Assembly (NCBI GenBank): GCA_020850325.1
Contig: JADZEW010000028.1
Span: forward strand, 1-64,000
DNA: 64,000 nucleotides
From: Methanoregulaceae archaeon
GTDB lineage: Bacteria; Armatimonadota; Fimbriimonadia; Fimbriimonadales; Fimbriimonadaceae
Direction of reading: 5' to 3'
The notes under the pieces were generated by a model. The model made no database searches, was not told the origin of the DNA, and was given only the letters and a program-made list of their open reading frames with translations. A program made the translations under genes and the position numbers. Below, in pieces: positions 9,426 to 18,047 of this stretch; positions within the stretch are counted from its first letter, which is position 1, and every line of letters starts with the position of its first letter.

Positions 9426-10139
9426 ATGATCACGTCGCGGCTGAATGATGCCGTCGCAAGTGAGCCGGAGGAGGTTGGGGCCGTCGCGTATCTAGACGCA
9501 ATCCCTGCAACTCCGCCTCGCGTCGAGGTACGGAGAGTTCCGTACGCATTCGCCAAGCGAATGCTCGACGTTGTCTTTTCCGCGGTCTTTCTGGCCATCT
9601 TCGCCGTGCCGCTGATTCTGATTGCTCTGTTGGTGAAGCTCACAAGCCACGGTCCGGCTTTCTACGTGTCTGAGCGGGTCGGCCTCGGCGGCAAGCGCTT
9701 CAAGTTTTACAAGTTCCGGACCATGCGGATCGACGCCGACGAACGGCTTAGGGATTTGCTTCAGCATAACGAGAAGGACGGTCCGATCTTCAAGATGGAG
9801 TCCGATCCGCGGGTCACCCCGATTGGCGCCTTCCTCCGCAAGTTCAGCCTGGACGAGATGCCGCAGATGATCCACGTGCTCACCGGCAAGATGACGCTGG
9901 TGGGTCCCCGTCCGCCTCTGCCTCGAGAGGTGAGTTTTTACTCGGAGGACGAGTGGACGCGATTGTCGGTCAAGCCGGGCCTGACGTGCTACTGGCAAAT
10001 CCAGGGCCGCAGCGACCTCGACTTCGAGACGTGGATGGAGCTCGACCGCAAGTACATCGATGACATGTCGTTCTGGACAGACCTGAAGATCCTCGCGAAG
10101 ACACCGGTCGCCGTTATCAGCGGCCGAGGCGCTTACTGA
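9426..10139 (+). CDS. Undecaprenyl-phosphate sugar phosphotransferase (initiating enzyme)
   Basis: Transfers a sugar-1-phosphate to undecaprenyl phosphate at the inner membrane, starting repeat-unit assembly. A single N-terminal membrane segment ([19 protein letters not shown]) precedes the catalytic domain. That domain has the family hallmarks: [43 protein letters not shown] and [13 protein letters not shown]. It lacks the extra membrane helices of WbaP/WcaJ-type proteins, so it is the short PglC/ExoY-like form (about 237 residues). I prefer ATG 9426 because GGGGGAG lies about 9 nt upstream; an ATG at 9408 is also in frame. Confidence 0.93.
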   Translation: MITSRLNDAVASEPEEVGAVAYLDAIPATPPRVEVRRVPYAFAKRMLDVVFSAVFLAIFAVPLILIALLVKLTSHGPAFYVSERVGLGGKRFKFYKFRTMRIDADERLRDLLQHNEKDGPIFKMESDPRVTPIGAFLRKFSLDEMPQMIHVLTGKMTLVGPRPPLPREVSFYSEDEWTRLSVKPGLTCYWQIQGRSDLDFETWMELDRKYIDDMSFWTDLKILAKTPVAVISGRGAY

Positions 10140-10146
10140 TCTCGAA

Positions 10147-10533
10147 CTACCAGCGGTGGTAGCCGGGAATTGGGACGAAGTCCTCGAGATGCTTGTCGGC
10201 AAAAAGGTCGATGCCGGCCATGGACTTAACGGTGTAAAGGCCGTAAATTGCCACCATCGCAAGTACGCAGAGGCTCAGGGCCCCCGAAAGCGCAGCAATC
10301 GCACACCGTGCCTCTTGAGCCCAGATTGCGATTCGAGACGGGCGCTTACGCGGCTTGACGTTTCTTGGTATGACCAAGTAGATGATCTCGGCGGAGCAGG
10401 CATCGTCTTGGCGCTGAGCGTGGCCCATGCCAAGGATTGTCGGCTTCCTCGGGCCACCGGACAAGGGAAGGGTGCCAATCCCCGCAGGACTGCCGGCGCG
10501 AACCCAATCAACTCGGCTGCGTCGAGGCAACAT
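10147..10533 (-). CDS. Small single-span membrane protein
   Basis: Up to 128 residues. A basic stretch (PRNVKPRKRPSRIAIW) precedes one hydrophobic segment (CAIAALSGALSLCVLAMVAIYGLYTV), and the protein ends in DFVPIPGYHRW. The ATG at 10428 would give a 93-residue version; neither start has a clear ribosome-binding site. It lies convergent to the initiating transferase, 7 bp away, and divergent from the Wzz-like gene. Function is unknown. The basic juxtamembrane stretch and single span support a real protein rather than a chance frame. Confidence 0.5.
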   Translation of the reverse strand: MLPRRSRVDWVRAGSPAGIGTLPLSGGPRKPTILGMGHAQRQDDACSAEIIYLVIPRNVKPRKRPSRIAIWAQEARCAIAALSGALSLCVLAMVAIYGLYTVKSMAGIDLFADKHLEDFVPIPGYHRW

Positions 10534-10634
10534 CGCTTGATGGAACGTTACCCCAACAACCTCGCAAAAATACGGATGGGAATCACGTAAATGGGGAAAA
10601 GTCGGGGAACTCTGGCAGAATTGCTGGATCAGAC

Positions 10635-10664
10635 TTGCGTGAACCTGTCTGAACCGACTAGAAT
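10635..10664 (+). promoter_or_regulatory. Candidate promoter of the Wzz-like operon
   Basis: TTGCGT and TAGAAT are separated by 18 bp, about 65 bp before the ATG at 10728. Four of six bases match the -35 consensus and four of six the -10. Support is moderate and by eye. Confidence 0.4.
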
Positions 10665-10727
10665 ATCGGGAGGAGAGTACGGACGAGCTCTTGTTGCTGT
10701 CCGCTGCCGAGAACTGATCCGGTCGAA

Positions 10728-12764
10728 ATGGAAATCACCTCGCAGCCATTGACCCTGAAGAACCTGCTTGACGTTTTTCGTCGGCACTGGTTCGGCATGT
10801 CCGTGGTCTTCATCCTCTGCCTGATTGCCGGGGTGGTGGCATATTTCGTGACGCCTCCGATGTTCCGTTCCCGGACGATGATTTTGGTTGACTCGCCGGT
10901 GGCGAACCTGAACGATCCGGTCAGCGAAGTCACATTGCCCAACCTCGCCACTGACTTGGTCACCCAATCCGGCGTCATCCAAAGTGAGCGCATCCTCTAC
11001 GAAGCGTTCCGCACGGCGGGCGTGTCCATCCCGGAGGGGCTGACCCCTGAACTCCTGCAGAGATTGCTGCCGCGAGTTAGCGCGGAACCGGTGCCTGGGA
11101 CAAGCATTATCGAGATCAACGTGGACACAGGTACCGCTGCCACGGCGATGCGCGTTGCTCAGATTATCCCTGAGGTGTATCTGAGTTACCAACGTTCCTC
11201 GCGCCAGGCTGAGGTCGTCAAGGCGACAACCTTTGTCGAGCAGCGCCTCAAAGAACAGACTGACGCGTATAAGAAGTCGCAGGCGGATCTGAACGACTTC
11301 AAGAAGAAGCGCACGCTGGTTCCGCTTGAGCAAGAAGGCCAGGCCAGGAGCATGATGGTTAGCAGCGCCCAGCAAGCGTTGGTCGAAGCTCAAGCCACCG
11401 TGGTTGGGGCAAAGGAGAAACTTGCCAACCTGCTCAAGGAGCTGGAGAAGATCCCAGACAGCCGCAGACTCGCATCCCGGGTCGCCAACATGGAGATGCT
11501 TGAGGGGCAGAGAGCCCAGATTGCGCAACTTGTAGCTCGTCGTGAAGAACTGCTCGAGGTGTATCTCCCGGATCGGCCCGAAGTGAAACAGGTGGACGCC
11601 CAACTCGAAGTCGCGCGCCAGCGACTTGAGGAGATCCCCAAGGAGGCGGATACCACCACAGACACTCGCCCCCAGTCGTTCTTCCAACTCGAGGAAAGCC
11701 TCATCAGTGCGCGCACCGATTTGAAGGCGGCTCAGGCTCGCGAGTCGGAAGTCCGAAAGTGGCTTGCCGGACTCGAGCGCGACCTCAAGATGTACAACGA
11801 CATCGCGATCCGGCAGGACGAGCTGGTCCGGGCGGTCGAGGAGAACCGGGTTCTTCTTGAGTCGATCACCAAGGCCTACGAAGAGCTGCGCCTGCGCCGA
11901 AACTCGGCGCGCGAACCGGTAAGCGTGCTCATGCAGGCTTCGAATCCGTCGAAGATCTCGCCTCAGACCACGCGCCCGATGGGCGCGGCGGTGCTGGTCG
12001 GCCTGTTCCTCGCGGTTGCCTTTGCTCTGCTCAAGGACGGACTCGACGAGAAGGTTGTTTCGAGTTCCGAAGCCGGGCATATCGCTGGCCTTCCGTTGCT
12101 GGGCGAGGCGCGGATTTTGCCCAATCGGTTGCCGGGGCGCGCGGCAGAGAAGTTGCGGACCGCGATGCGCGAGTCCTACCGGGTGTTGCTGTTCAACCTC
12201 CGCTATGTTGCTGGCGATGACCCCGTGCGCACGATTGCGGTGACGTCCAGCCGGGATGGGGAGTTCAGTCCCGATGTGGCGTTCAATCTTGCCGCGGTGG
12301 CGGCCTCGGCCGAACACCGGGTCATCTTGGTCGATGCGAACTTACGGAGTCCGTCCGTTCACCGGCGGATCGATCGGCTGCGGGAGATTCCTGGTTTGAC
12401 CGACGTGGTGAACGGCAAGGCCGCGCTGCTCGACTGTTTACAGGATAGCGCCATCCCCGGTCTGCGGATTTTAACGTGCGGCACGCCGGTGGAGAATCCT
12501 GCTGACCTGTTTACCTCCGCCAAGTTTCAAGATGTCCTTCGAGCGTTGCAGGACTCTTCGGAGATGGTCGTGCTGGACGCCGCTCCGACCCTCGATCTCG
12601 CCGACATGCCGGCAATAGCGCATAACGCCGATGCGATATTGTACGTGGCACGGCCCGGGGCGACACGTCGGCCCGAGCTCAGGCGAGGATTAGAGACCTT
12701 GAGGCAAGCAGGAGGAAGGGTCGTCGGCATTGTGTCCACCAGGCTGTCAAAGAGGGCTTCCTAA
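10728..12764 (+). CDS. Wzz/Wzc-like polysaccharide co-polymerase with degenerate tyrosine-kinase domain
   Basis: Inner-membrane chain-length regulator of polysaccharide export, 678 residues. Membrane segments lie near 21-43 and 417-433, enclosing a long periplasmic coiled-coil region (about 170-400). The cytoplasmic domain from about 480 has the bacterial tyrosine-kinase fold, with a Walker A'-like VILVDANLRSP (about 532-542) and Walker B-like MVVLDAAP (about 613). The Walker A loop reads SSRDGEFSPDVAFNLA (about 507-522), where active enzymes have GEGKS/T. The ATP-binding Lys is missing and there is no C-terminal tyrosine cluster, so the domain is probably not a kinase. It heads the operon that runs through the flippase and polymerase genes. 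Confidence 0.9.
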   Translation: MEITSQPLTLKNLLDVFRRHWFGMSVVFILCLIAGVVAYFVTPPMFRSRTMILVDSPVANLNDPVSEVTLPNLATDLVTQSGVIQSERILYEAFRTAGVSIPEGLTPELLQRLLPRVSAEPVPGTSIIEINVDTGTAATAMRVAQIIPEVYLSYQRSSRQAEVVKATTFVEQRLKEQTDAYKKSQADLNDFKKKRTLVPLEQEGQARSMMVSSAQQALVEAQATVVGAKEKLANLLKELEKIPDSRRLASRVANMEMLEGQRAQIAQLVARREELLEVYLPDRPEVKQVDAQLEVARQRLEEIPKEADTTTDTRPQSFFQLEESLISARTDLKAAQARESEVRKWLAGLERDLKMYNDIAIRQDELVRAVEENRVLLESITKAYEELRLRRNSAREPVSVLMQASNPSKISPQTTRPMGAAVLVGLFLAVAFALLKDGLDEKVVSSSEAGHIAGLPLLGEARILPNRLPGRAAEKLRTAMRESYRVLLFNLRYVAGDDPVRTIAVTSSRDGEFSPDVAFNLAAVAASAEHRVILVDANLRSPSVHRRIDRLREIPGLTDVVNGKAALLDCLQDSAIPGLRILTCGTPVENPADLFTSAKFQDVLRALQDSSEMVVLDAAPTLDLADMPAIAHNADAILYVARPGATRRPELRRGLETLRQAGGRVVGIVSTRLSKRAS

Positions 12765-12766
12765 CC

Positions 12767-14116
12767 TTGGGTCCGACGTCGTCGGACAATAGGACCGCGG
12801 AATCAAACCGCAGTGTTGCAAGAAACAAGCGCGTGGGAGTCACCGCTCTTGCGGCCACGGGCGCACGTGCAACGTCAGCTCTCCTCATGCTCGTGTCTGT
12901 GCCGCTCACAAGCGGATATCTCGGCGAAGAGCGCTATGCAGTCTGGCTCTCCGTCAGCTCGTTCGTGGCCCTGCTTACATTCGCAGACTTGGGAATTGGG
13001 GTCGGTCTCCTGAACGCGGTGTCTCATGCCTTTGGAAAGGACGACGTTACTGCCGCCCGCAGTCATATTGCCACGGCCCTGGCCCTCCTCATGTCGATTT
13101 GCGTCGTGCTGATCAGCGTCGCCCTCTTGCTGATGCAGACCGAAATCTGGGCCGAGGTCTTCAACGTCAAGACCCCGATTGCCCGATCAGAAGTGACCAC
13201 CGCGGCCACGTTGTTCATGATCATGACCGCCCTCAATCTGCCATTAGGAGTTGTACAGCGAGTGCAACTTGGTTTTCAGGAGGGTGCTCCTTCGTATATC
13301 TGGCAGGCTTTGGGCTCGCTACTGGGCCTGGCCTTACTAGTCCTCGCCGTGCGTTTTAGGCTGGGATTGCCCTGGCTGATCCTCGCATACATGGGTGGGC
13401 CCGCTTTGGCCAGCTTGGCGAATGGGGTCCTCTACTTCGGAGTTCGACGTCCTGAACTGCGCTTCTCCAGAAGGTGGATTCAGCGTGAGTCTGCGCGTAT
13501 CCTGCTTAGGACCGGGGTTGGCTTTGTCATTCTCCAGATCCTAGTCGCCGTAACCAACAGCATGGATTACATCATCATAGCCCAGAGGCTTTCTTCCGGC
13601 GATCTGGCTGGTTACTCGCTTACCGTCCGCCTTTTCAGCGTGATCATGCTCCTGATTGGAACTGTCACCGCTGCACTGTGGCCCGCGTTCTCAGAGGCAC
13701 ATTCGAGAGGCGATCATGGATGGCTAGCCTCCACTTATGCCAAGGCAGTAAGAATCAGCCTTGCCACCATGGCGATCGGCTCGGTTGTTGTGATTATCTC
13801 GGGACAATGGCTCGTCGATAAGTGGAGTGTCGGCTCGGTGAGCATCGGCTTGACACTGCTTGCCGCGAGGGCGTGCTATTCTCTGGTGGACTCGGTTGTT
13901 GGAGTCACGGGGACTTTGCTGTCGTCGATGAACATGATCTGGATTCAGGTAATCGCAATCGGATCGTACGTTGCCGTGTCCCTGATTGCCAAGCCGTGGG
14001 CAGCGGATGTTGCGGGCGTTGCTGGTGTCGCGGGAGTTGGCGCATTGGCGATGGGGCTGTGTGTGCTTTGGCCCCTTTGGAAGAGTGCGGCGGGAACACT
14101 ATCCAAGGTGTCTTGA
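12767..14116 (+). CDS. Wzx-like polysaccharide flippase
   Basis: Multi-spanning inner-membrane protein of 449 residues with about 12 hydrophobic segments, of the MATE/MOP superfamily. It would flip undecaprenyl-linked repeat units to the periplasm. The sequence begins ALAATGARATSALLMLVSVPLTSGYLGEE, with the YLG-x-E-x-Y/F-A/G-x-W motif of Wzx/oligosaccharide transporters (YLGEERYAVW). The start is a TTG (12767), just 2 bp after the preceding stop, with GAGGG about 11 nt upstream. An in-frame GTG near 12834 is an alternative. Confidence 0.88.
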   Translation: MGPTSSDNRTAESNRSVARNKRVGVTALAATGARATSALLMLVSVPLTSGYLGEERYAVWLSVSSFVALLTFADLGIGVGLLNAVSHAFGKDDVTAARSHIATALALLMSICVVLISVALLLMQTEIWAEVFNVKTPIARSEVTTAATLFMIMTALNLPLGVVQRVQLGFQEGAPSYIWQALGSLLGLALLVLAVRFRLGLPWLILAYMGGPALASLANGVLYFGVRRPELRFSRRWIQRESARILLRTGVGFVILQILVAVTNSMDYIIIAQRLSSGDLAGYSLTVRLFSVIMLLIGTVTAALWPAFSEAHSRGDHGWLASTYAKAVRISLATMAIGSVVVIISGQWLVDKWSVGSVSIGLTLLAARACYSLVDSVVGVTGTLLSSMNMIWIQVIAIGSYVAVSLIAKPWAADVAGVAGVAGVGALAMGLCVLWPLWKSAAGTLSKVS

Positions 14117-14120
14117 TGCT

Positions 14121-14591
14121 ATGAATCCATTACCGCTTTATCGAGTCTCGCACTGGCTATATTGCCACCGCTTGAAGCGGTTGGCGAGGATTGTTTATAG
14201 GATTAATGTTTTCTTGTCGGGCTGTAGCATTCCGCCACAGGTGGAAATGGGCGTGGGCTGCAAGTTTCCAGATTATGGCATCGGTGTGGTTCTCAACGGC
14301 AATGTTCGGCTTGGGTCAAGAGTCACAGTATTGCCCAACGTGGTCATCGGCCAGAACGTACGTCGCTTAGGCGAAGTATCGACCATCATGGTCTGTATAG
14401 ACGATGATGCCGTGATTGGGACAGGGGCAAAGATCATAGCGACGGGAACGTTGACGATCGGCGCACGGGCGGTAGTTGGGGCTAACGCGGTCGTCTTGCG
14501 CTCTGTCCCTGCGGATACAACGGTCGTCGGTGTACCGGCAAGGATTTTGTCCGAGAATGCAAGGACGTCAACCGAGGAGCCGCTATGCTGA
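14121..14591 (+). CDS. Hexapeptide-repeat acetyltransferase (serine acetyltransferase-like)
   Basis: Short left-handed beta-helix acyltransferase of 156 residues. The N-terminal helix LYRVSHWLYCHRLKRLARI resembles the substrate-side helix of CysE-like proteins. It is followed by hexapeptide turns (IPPQVEMGVGCKFPDYG, VRLGSRVTVLPNVVIGQNV, TLTIGARAVVGANAVVLRSV) and ends with VPADTTVVGVPARIL. In a polysaccharide operon it more likely O-acetylates a sugar than makes O-acetylserine. I chose ATG 14121, 4 bp after the flippase stop, over in-frame starts lying inside that gene. Confidence 0.82.
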   Translation: MNPLPLYRVSHWLYCHRLKRLARIVYRINVFLSGCSIPPQVEMGVGCKFPDYGIGVVLNGNVRLGSRVTVLPNVVIGQNVRRLGEVSTIMVCIDDDAVIGTGAKIIATGTLTIGARAVVGANAVVLRSVPADTTVVGVPARILSENARTSTEEPLC

Positions 14592-15883
14592 GCGAGAGCT
14601 TATCTCGGACGGCCCGCAGGAACGTCATCGACCTGCGGGTGCTTGTTGGATCCATCGCGATTGTTCTTCTAGGTGCAAGCACTTCGGCAGAGATCAATCT
14701 CGGAGGGCGACTCTTCTACAGCGAAGTAATGCTGCTGCTGCTGCTGCCCTTCCTATTGCTGCGAGAGCGGCCGCATCCCGCCACTGAGGTCTTTCACCGG
14801 TGGATTCTCATTTGCGGAATACTGTGGCTCTGGAGCCTGGGCTTGACCGACTTCGTCCGGGCCACGCCGTTCGAGGATTGGTCTCGCGGGATTTCGAAAG
14901 TCTCCTTCGTTTTGCTGAACTACGTTGCGCTGAGGAGACTGCTCAACACGGATCGGAAGATCTTGTTGATGGCGGTAGGCTTGGCGATTGGTACGGCAAT
15001 CAGCGTCCAATCCCAAGACTATGAGCCGGAGACTGCGTGGAAGTTTGGCCTCGGGGCCATGTATGCCGTGTTCATTGGGGTCGCATGTGCCTGGAAGCCG
15101 CTTCGCAACCTGACGCTCTTGCCCTCATTGGCCTTCGTTGCGCTCGCGGCGACCTCTGCGTTCATGGGGACGAGGAATCTCGCCGGAACCGCAATGCTAG
15201 CAGCGGGGGTGCTCGTTGTAGGAAGGGTACTTGCAGTGCTCAATGCTGAATCCACTCGAGGAAGGATTGCTGGCGTGCTCGCAGTAGCTATGATTGGAAT
15301 GGTTACCTATTCCGGTTTCGGCGTGCTGTCGGACGAAGGAGTGTTTGGTGAGAAGATCCAGCGAAAGTATAGAGATCAAGTTCGACAAGGGGGCGGAAAC
15401 TTGCTGCTAGGTGGTCGGGCTGAGTCCAGCATTGCCGTTATCGCAATCGCCGATTCACCCATTTTGGGACACGGATCATGGGCGAAAAACCGCGACTACC
15501 GTCTTCTGTACGAGAGCATCAGGTCCAAGAACACGGGCCAGCCGGTCGTTGACACCGGCCACTACCTGATTCCAACCCACTCGTTTTTCTTTTCGGGGTG
15601 GGTCGAGGCGGGGTTGCTCGGCGCCGTGTGGTGGGGGTTGGTGATCTTCATTGTCCTTCACTCTCTCTACCGGCTCCTCAACTGGACTTATCCATTGGGG
15701 CCGGTAGCTGTTTTTACAGCTTGCCAGTTGCTTTGGGATATCCCATTCTCTCCGTTTGGAGCGGATAGAAGGCTGTCCGTTGCTTTCGCTTTGGTCCTCT
15801 TACCTATCGCCGCTAGTCAAGCGACGCGCGCCTATGTTCGCCGGGACCCCGAGGGTGGCGAGATGATCGTTGGGCGAAGCTAG
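14585..15883 (+). CDS. O-antigen ligase/polymerase-like membrane protein
   Basis: Multi-span inner-membrane protein of 432 residues with around 10 hydrophobic segments and a periplasmic loop containing GGRAESSIAVIAI and PILGHGSWAKNRDY. That layout is typical of Wzy polymerases and WaaL ligases: a large loop between late membrane helices, with a following HSFFFSGWVEAGLLGAVWW segment. It probably polymerises repeat units. The start overlaps the acetyltransferase stop by 7 bp (ATGCTGA). Wzy and ligase cannot be separated by sequence alone. Confidence 0.8.
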   Translation: MLSESLSRTARRNVIDLRVLVGSIAIVLLGASTSAEINLGGRLFYSEVMLLLLLPFLLLRERPHPATEVFHRWILICGILWLWSLGLTDFVRATPFEDWSRGISKVSFVLLNYVALRRLLNTDRKILLMAVGLAIGTAISVQSQDYEPETAWKFGLGAMYAVFIGVACAWKPLRNLTLLPSLAFVALAATSAFMGTRNLAGTAMLAAGVLVVGRVLAVLNAESTRGRIAGVLAVAMIGMVTYSGFGVLSDEGVFGEKIQRKYRDQVRQGGGNLLLGGRAESSIAVIAIADSPILGHGSWAKNRDYRLLYESIRSKNTGQPVVDTGHYLIPTHSFFFSGWVEAGLLGAVWWGLVIFIVLHSLYRLLNWTYPLGPVAVFTACQLLWDIPFSPFGADRRLSVAFALVLLPIAASQATRAYVRRDPEGGEMIVGRS

Positions 15884-15908
15884 GATCCGTTGCTGCTCGG
15901 GCGAACAA

Positions 15909-16691
15909 ATGAGAGAGCCAGGCCCCATTAGAGTTGTTATCAATGCCGATGACTTTGGAAGAAGCGAGGTCGTCAATGACGCCATTATCCGGTGCTTGCA
16001 GGAGGGATTGATTTCGAGCGCGACGATCATGGCCAATGGAGAGGACTGGCTAGCAGCGTGCTGCGCCTCCGCGCAGTTTCCTACGGCCAGCTTCGGCGTC
16101 CATCTCAACCTGACCGACTATCGCCCAGTCTCGAGTGGAGCGGGTCTCGCTCGCTACTTGGAGCCCAATGGCAGCTTCAACGGTCAGTTCCGATTCCAAG
16201 CCCGCCTACGCGACTCTGAGAAGGTTGCGGACGAGTGGAGTGCACAGATTCAACGAATCCTGGATGCGGGCGTCAGGGTGAGTCATCTTGATTCACATCA
16301 CCATTCACACACTGGACTCGGGGCATTTTGGGCCCTGAAGTCTGTCCAGCGGCGGTTCGGAATTCACCGCGTCAGGCTCACGAGAAATTTGATTCCAGAT
16401 TCGGAAGAGCCGCTTCGGCGCAATCTGAAACGTGCGGCGAAAGCGGTCTGGAACGCGTCATTGAAGAATGTTCCTCCAAAGACAAGGACGGCAGATTTTT
16501 TTGGCAGCGTAGCCGACCTGTACGAGATTCTGCATGCCGGTGGCGCGATCCGACCAGGATCGATCGTCGAACTCATGTGCCATCCCGGACTTGTTTCGCC
16601 GGATTACGAGAGGGAGGTTGAGCTACTGCGGGAGCGAGCCCTCCATTCTCTTGGCCTCGATTTCGAGATGATCTCCTACCACGACTTGTAA
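15909..16691 (+). CDS. ChbG/HpnK (YdjC) family carbohydrate deacetylase
   Basis: Metal-dependent deacetylase fold, 260 residues, acting on N-acetylated sugars. Motifs are INADDFGRSEVVNDAI (catalytic and metal-binding Asp-Asp), FGVHLNLTDYRP (His) and SHLDSHHHSHTG (metal-binding His cluster). Near the C-terminus ELMCHPG supplies the last His-Pro-Gly. In this operon it could deacetylate an amino sugar of the polysaccharide; that role is inference. I place the start at ATG 15909; a TTG at 15870 lies upstream inside the previous gene. Confidence 0.87.
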   Translation: MREPGPIRVVINADDFGRSEVVNDAIIRCLQEGLISSATIMANGEDWLAACCASAQFPTASFGVHLNLTDYRPVSSGAGLARYLEPNGSFNGQFRFQARLRDSEKVADEWSAQIQRILDAGVRVSHLDSHHHSHTGLGAFWALKSVQRRFGIHRVRLTRNLIPDSEEPLRRNLKRAAKAVWNASLKNVPPKTRTADFFGSVADLYEILHAGGAIRPGSIVELMCHPGLVSPDYEREVELLRERALHSLGLDFEMISYHDL

Positions 16692-16698
16692 GGTACTA

Positions 16699-18036
16699 AT
16701 GAAGGTCCAAGCTCCAAATGAAGGCAAACTCGTGATCCAAACGCAGACCTCTCCCCCACAACATCACTTTTTTGGGTTCCACGACATCGTGGCGTGGAAC
16801 CCGCGTGGGGATCGGATGGCGGCGTTGCGGGTGCAGGTCATCGACCGGCCGCCAGTGCTGGGCGATGTGGTCGAAGCGGGATTTGTCGAAGAATCCACGG
16901 GAGAGTTCCGGCCGCTTATCGAGACCGGGGCATTCAACTTTCCCCAAGGGGCGCGGCAACTGTGGGCGGACGACGACTCGTTCTGGGTCAACATCCGTCT
17001 GGGCGATGCTTGGGGAGCGGTGCGGGTCGATGCCTCGGGAACGAGGATCGCTGAGAGCCACCAAGCGCTTTACGCGCTCGACCCGGGTCGGAGGCACGGC
17101 TATGGACTGAACTTCGCTCGCCTCCACCGTCTCGGCGGGTATGGGTACGTGGGCTATGGCGATCCGACAAGCGACCAACCACGCCCAGAACGAGACGGCA
17201 TCACGAGAGTCGATCTCGAAACAGGACGGGTCGATCTCCTGGTCTCGATCGCCGACGCGGCTGCCGGAGTGGACTCGCCGCCGGAGACGCACCACTACCT
17301 AACCCATCTCGTGCCCTCGCCTTCGGGAGCCCGGATTCTGTTCTTGCACCGTTGGTGGCTCCCCGACGGGGGCATCGGGCACAGGCTGCTCTCGGTGAAA
17401 GCTGACGGCACAGACTTGGTGTGTCATGCCGAAGGATTCCTCAGCCACTTTGACTGGTGGGATGACGACCGACTCATCATTTGGGGCCGCCTTGCCAACT
17501 CCAGCGACCGTCTGCGGCGCATGCCGGGTGCACAGCGATTCGGTGGCGCCCTGAAACTGGCGAAGCGCGCAGTTCGCGCGGTCCTGCCCGCCAAGAAGGG
17601 CGGCGGCATGTCGTTCCTGCTGATCGACATCCGAGACGGATCGGTCCAGCCCTTCTGGCCGGAGTTGCTTCCCGAAGACGGACATCCGATGTTCTGCCCG
17701 GCCAACCGAGGTTGGCTCTCGATCGATACCTACCCCGATGAGAACCGCACACGCGAGCTGAGGCTGCTTAACGCAGCGACAGGAGAGGTAGTCGAGCTTG
17801 GCCGATATCAGTACGCAAACCTGCCTTTGGACACGTCAATGCTTAACAAAGCGTACGAACACCTCGATCCTGTCGTCTTAAGAAGCGTGGACGGGGAGAA
17901 GTTCGCTTGGGCGCGCAGTGGCCTGCACTGCGATTTGCATCCGCGATGGAAGGCGGATGGCACGGCTCTTGCATTTGATTCGACTCACGAGGGGAGCCGG
18001 CAGGTGTACGTCGTCGACACCTCGCAGATGGTGTGA
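16699..18036 (+). CDS. Beta-propeller-like protein of unknown function in the polysaccharide cluster
   Basis: Soluble protein of 445 residues without a signal peptide. It has repeated propeller-like strands ending in W-N-P-x-G-D-R-M-A-A-L and W-K-A-D-G-T-A-L-A-F-D, as in TolB/oligogalacturonate-lyase-type propellers (HHYLTHLVPSPSGARILFLHRW, DLHPRWKADGTALAFDS). The conserved HHFFGFHD near the N-terminus is a distinctive block. It sits between the deacetylase and a GT2 gene, so a role in polysaccharide assembly is likely. No catalytic function can be named. Confidence 0.75.
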   Translation: MKVQAPNEGKLVIQTQTSPPQHHFFGFHDIVAWNPRGDRMAALRVQVIDRPPVLGDVVEAGFVEESTGEFRPLIETGAFNFPQGARQLWADDDSFWVNIRLGDAWGAVRVDASGTRIAESHQALYALDPGRRHGYGLNFARLHRLGGYGYVGYGDPTSDQPRPERDGITRVDLETGRVDLLVSIADAAAGVDSPPETHHYLTHLVPSPSGARILFLHRWWLPDGGIGHRLLSVKADGTDLVCHAEGFLSHFDWWDDDRLIIWGRLANSSDRLRRMPGAQRFGGALKLAKRAVRAVLPAKKGGGMSFLLIDIRDGSVQPFWPELLPEDGHPMFCPANRGWLSIDTYPDENRTRELRLLNAATGEVVELGRYQYANLPLDTSMLNKAYEHLDPVVLRSVDGEKFAWARSGLHCDLHPRWKADGTALAFDSTHEGSRQVYVVDTSQMV

Positions 18037-18047
18037 GCAGTCTAACT

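Noticed and set aside
10629-12317. A long open frame on the minus strand opposite the Wzz-like gene
   Set aside because: Its translation is Arg/His/Leu-rich with no family match, while the plus strand encodes a full Wzz-type protein. It is a codon-bias shadow. The same applies to the minus-strand frames at 32326-33747 and 49939-51447, and to the plus-strand frame at 60408-62153 opposite groEL.
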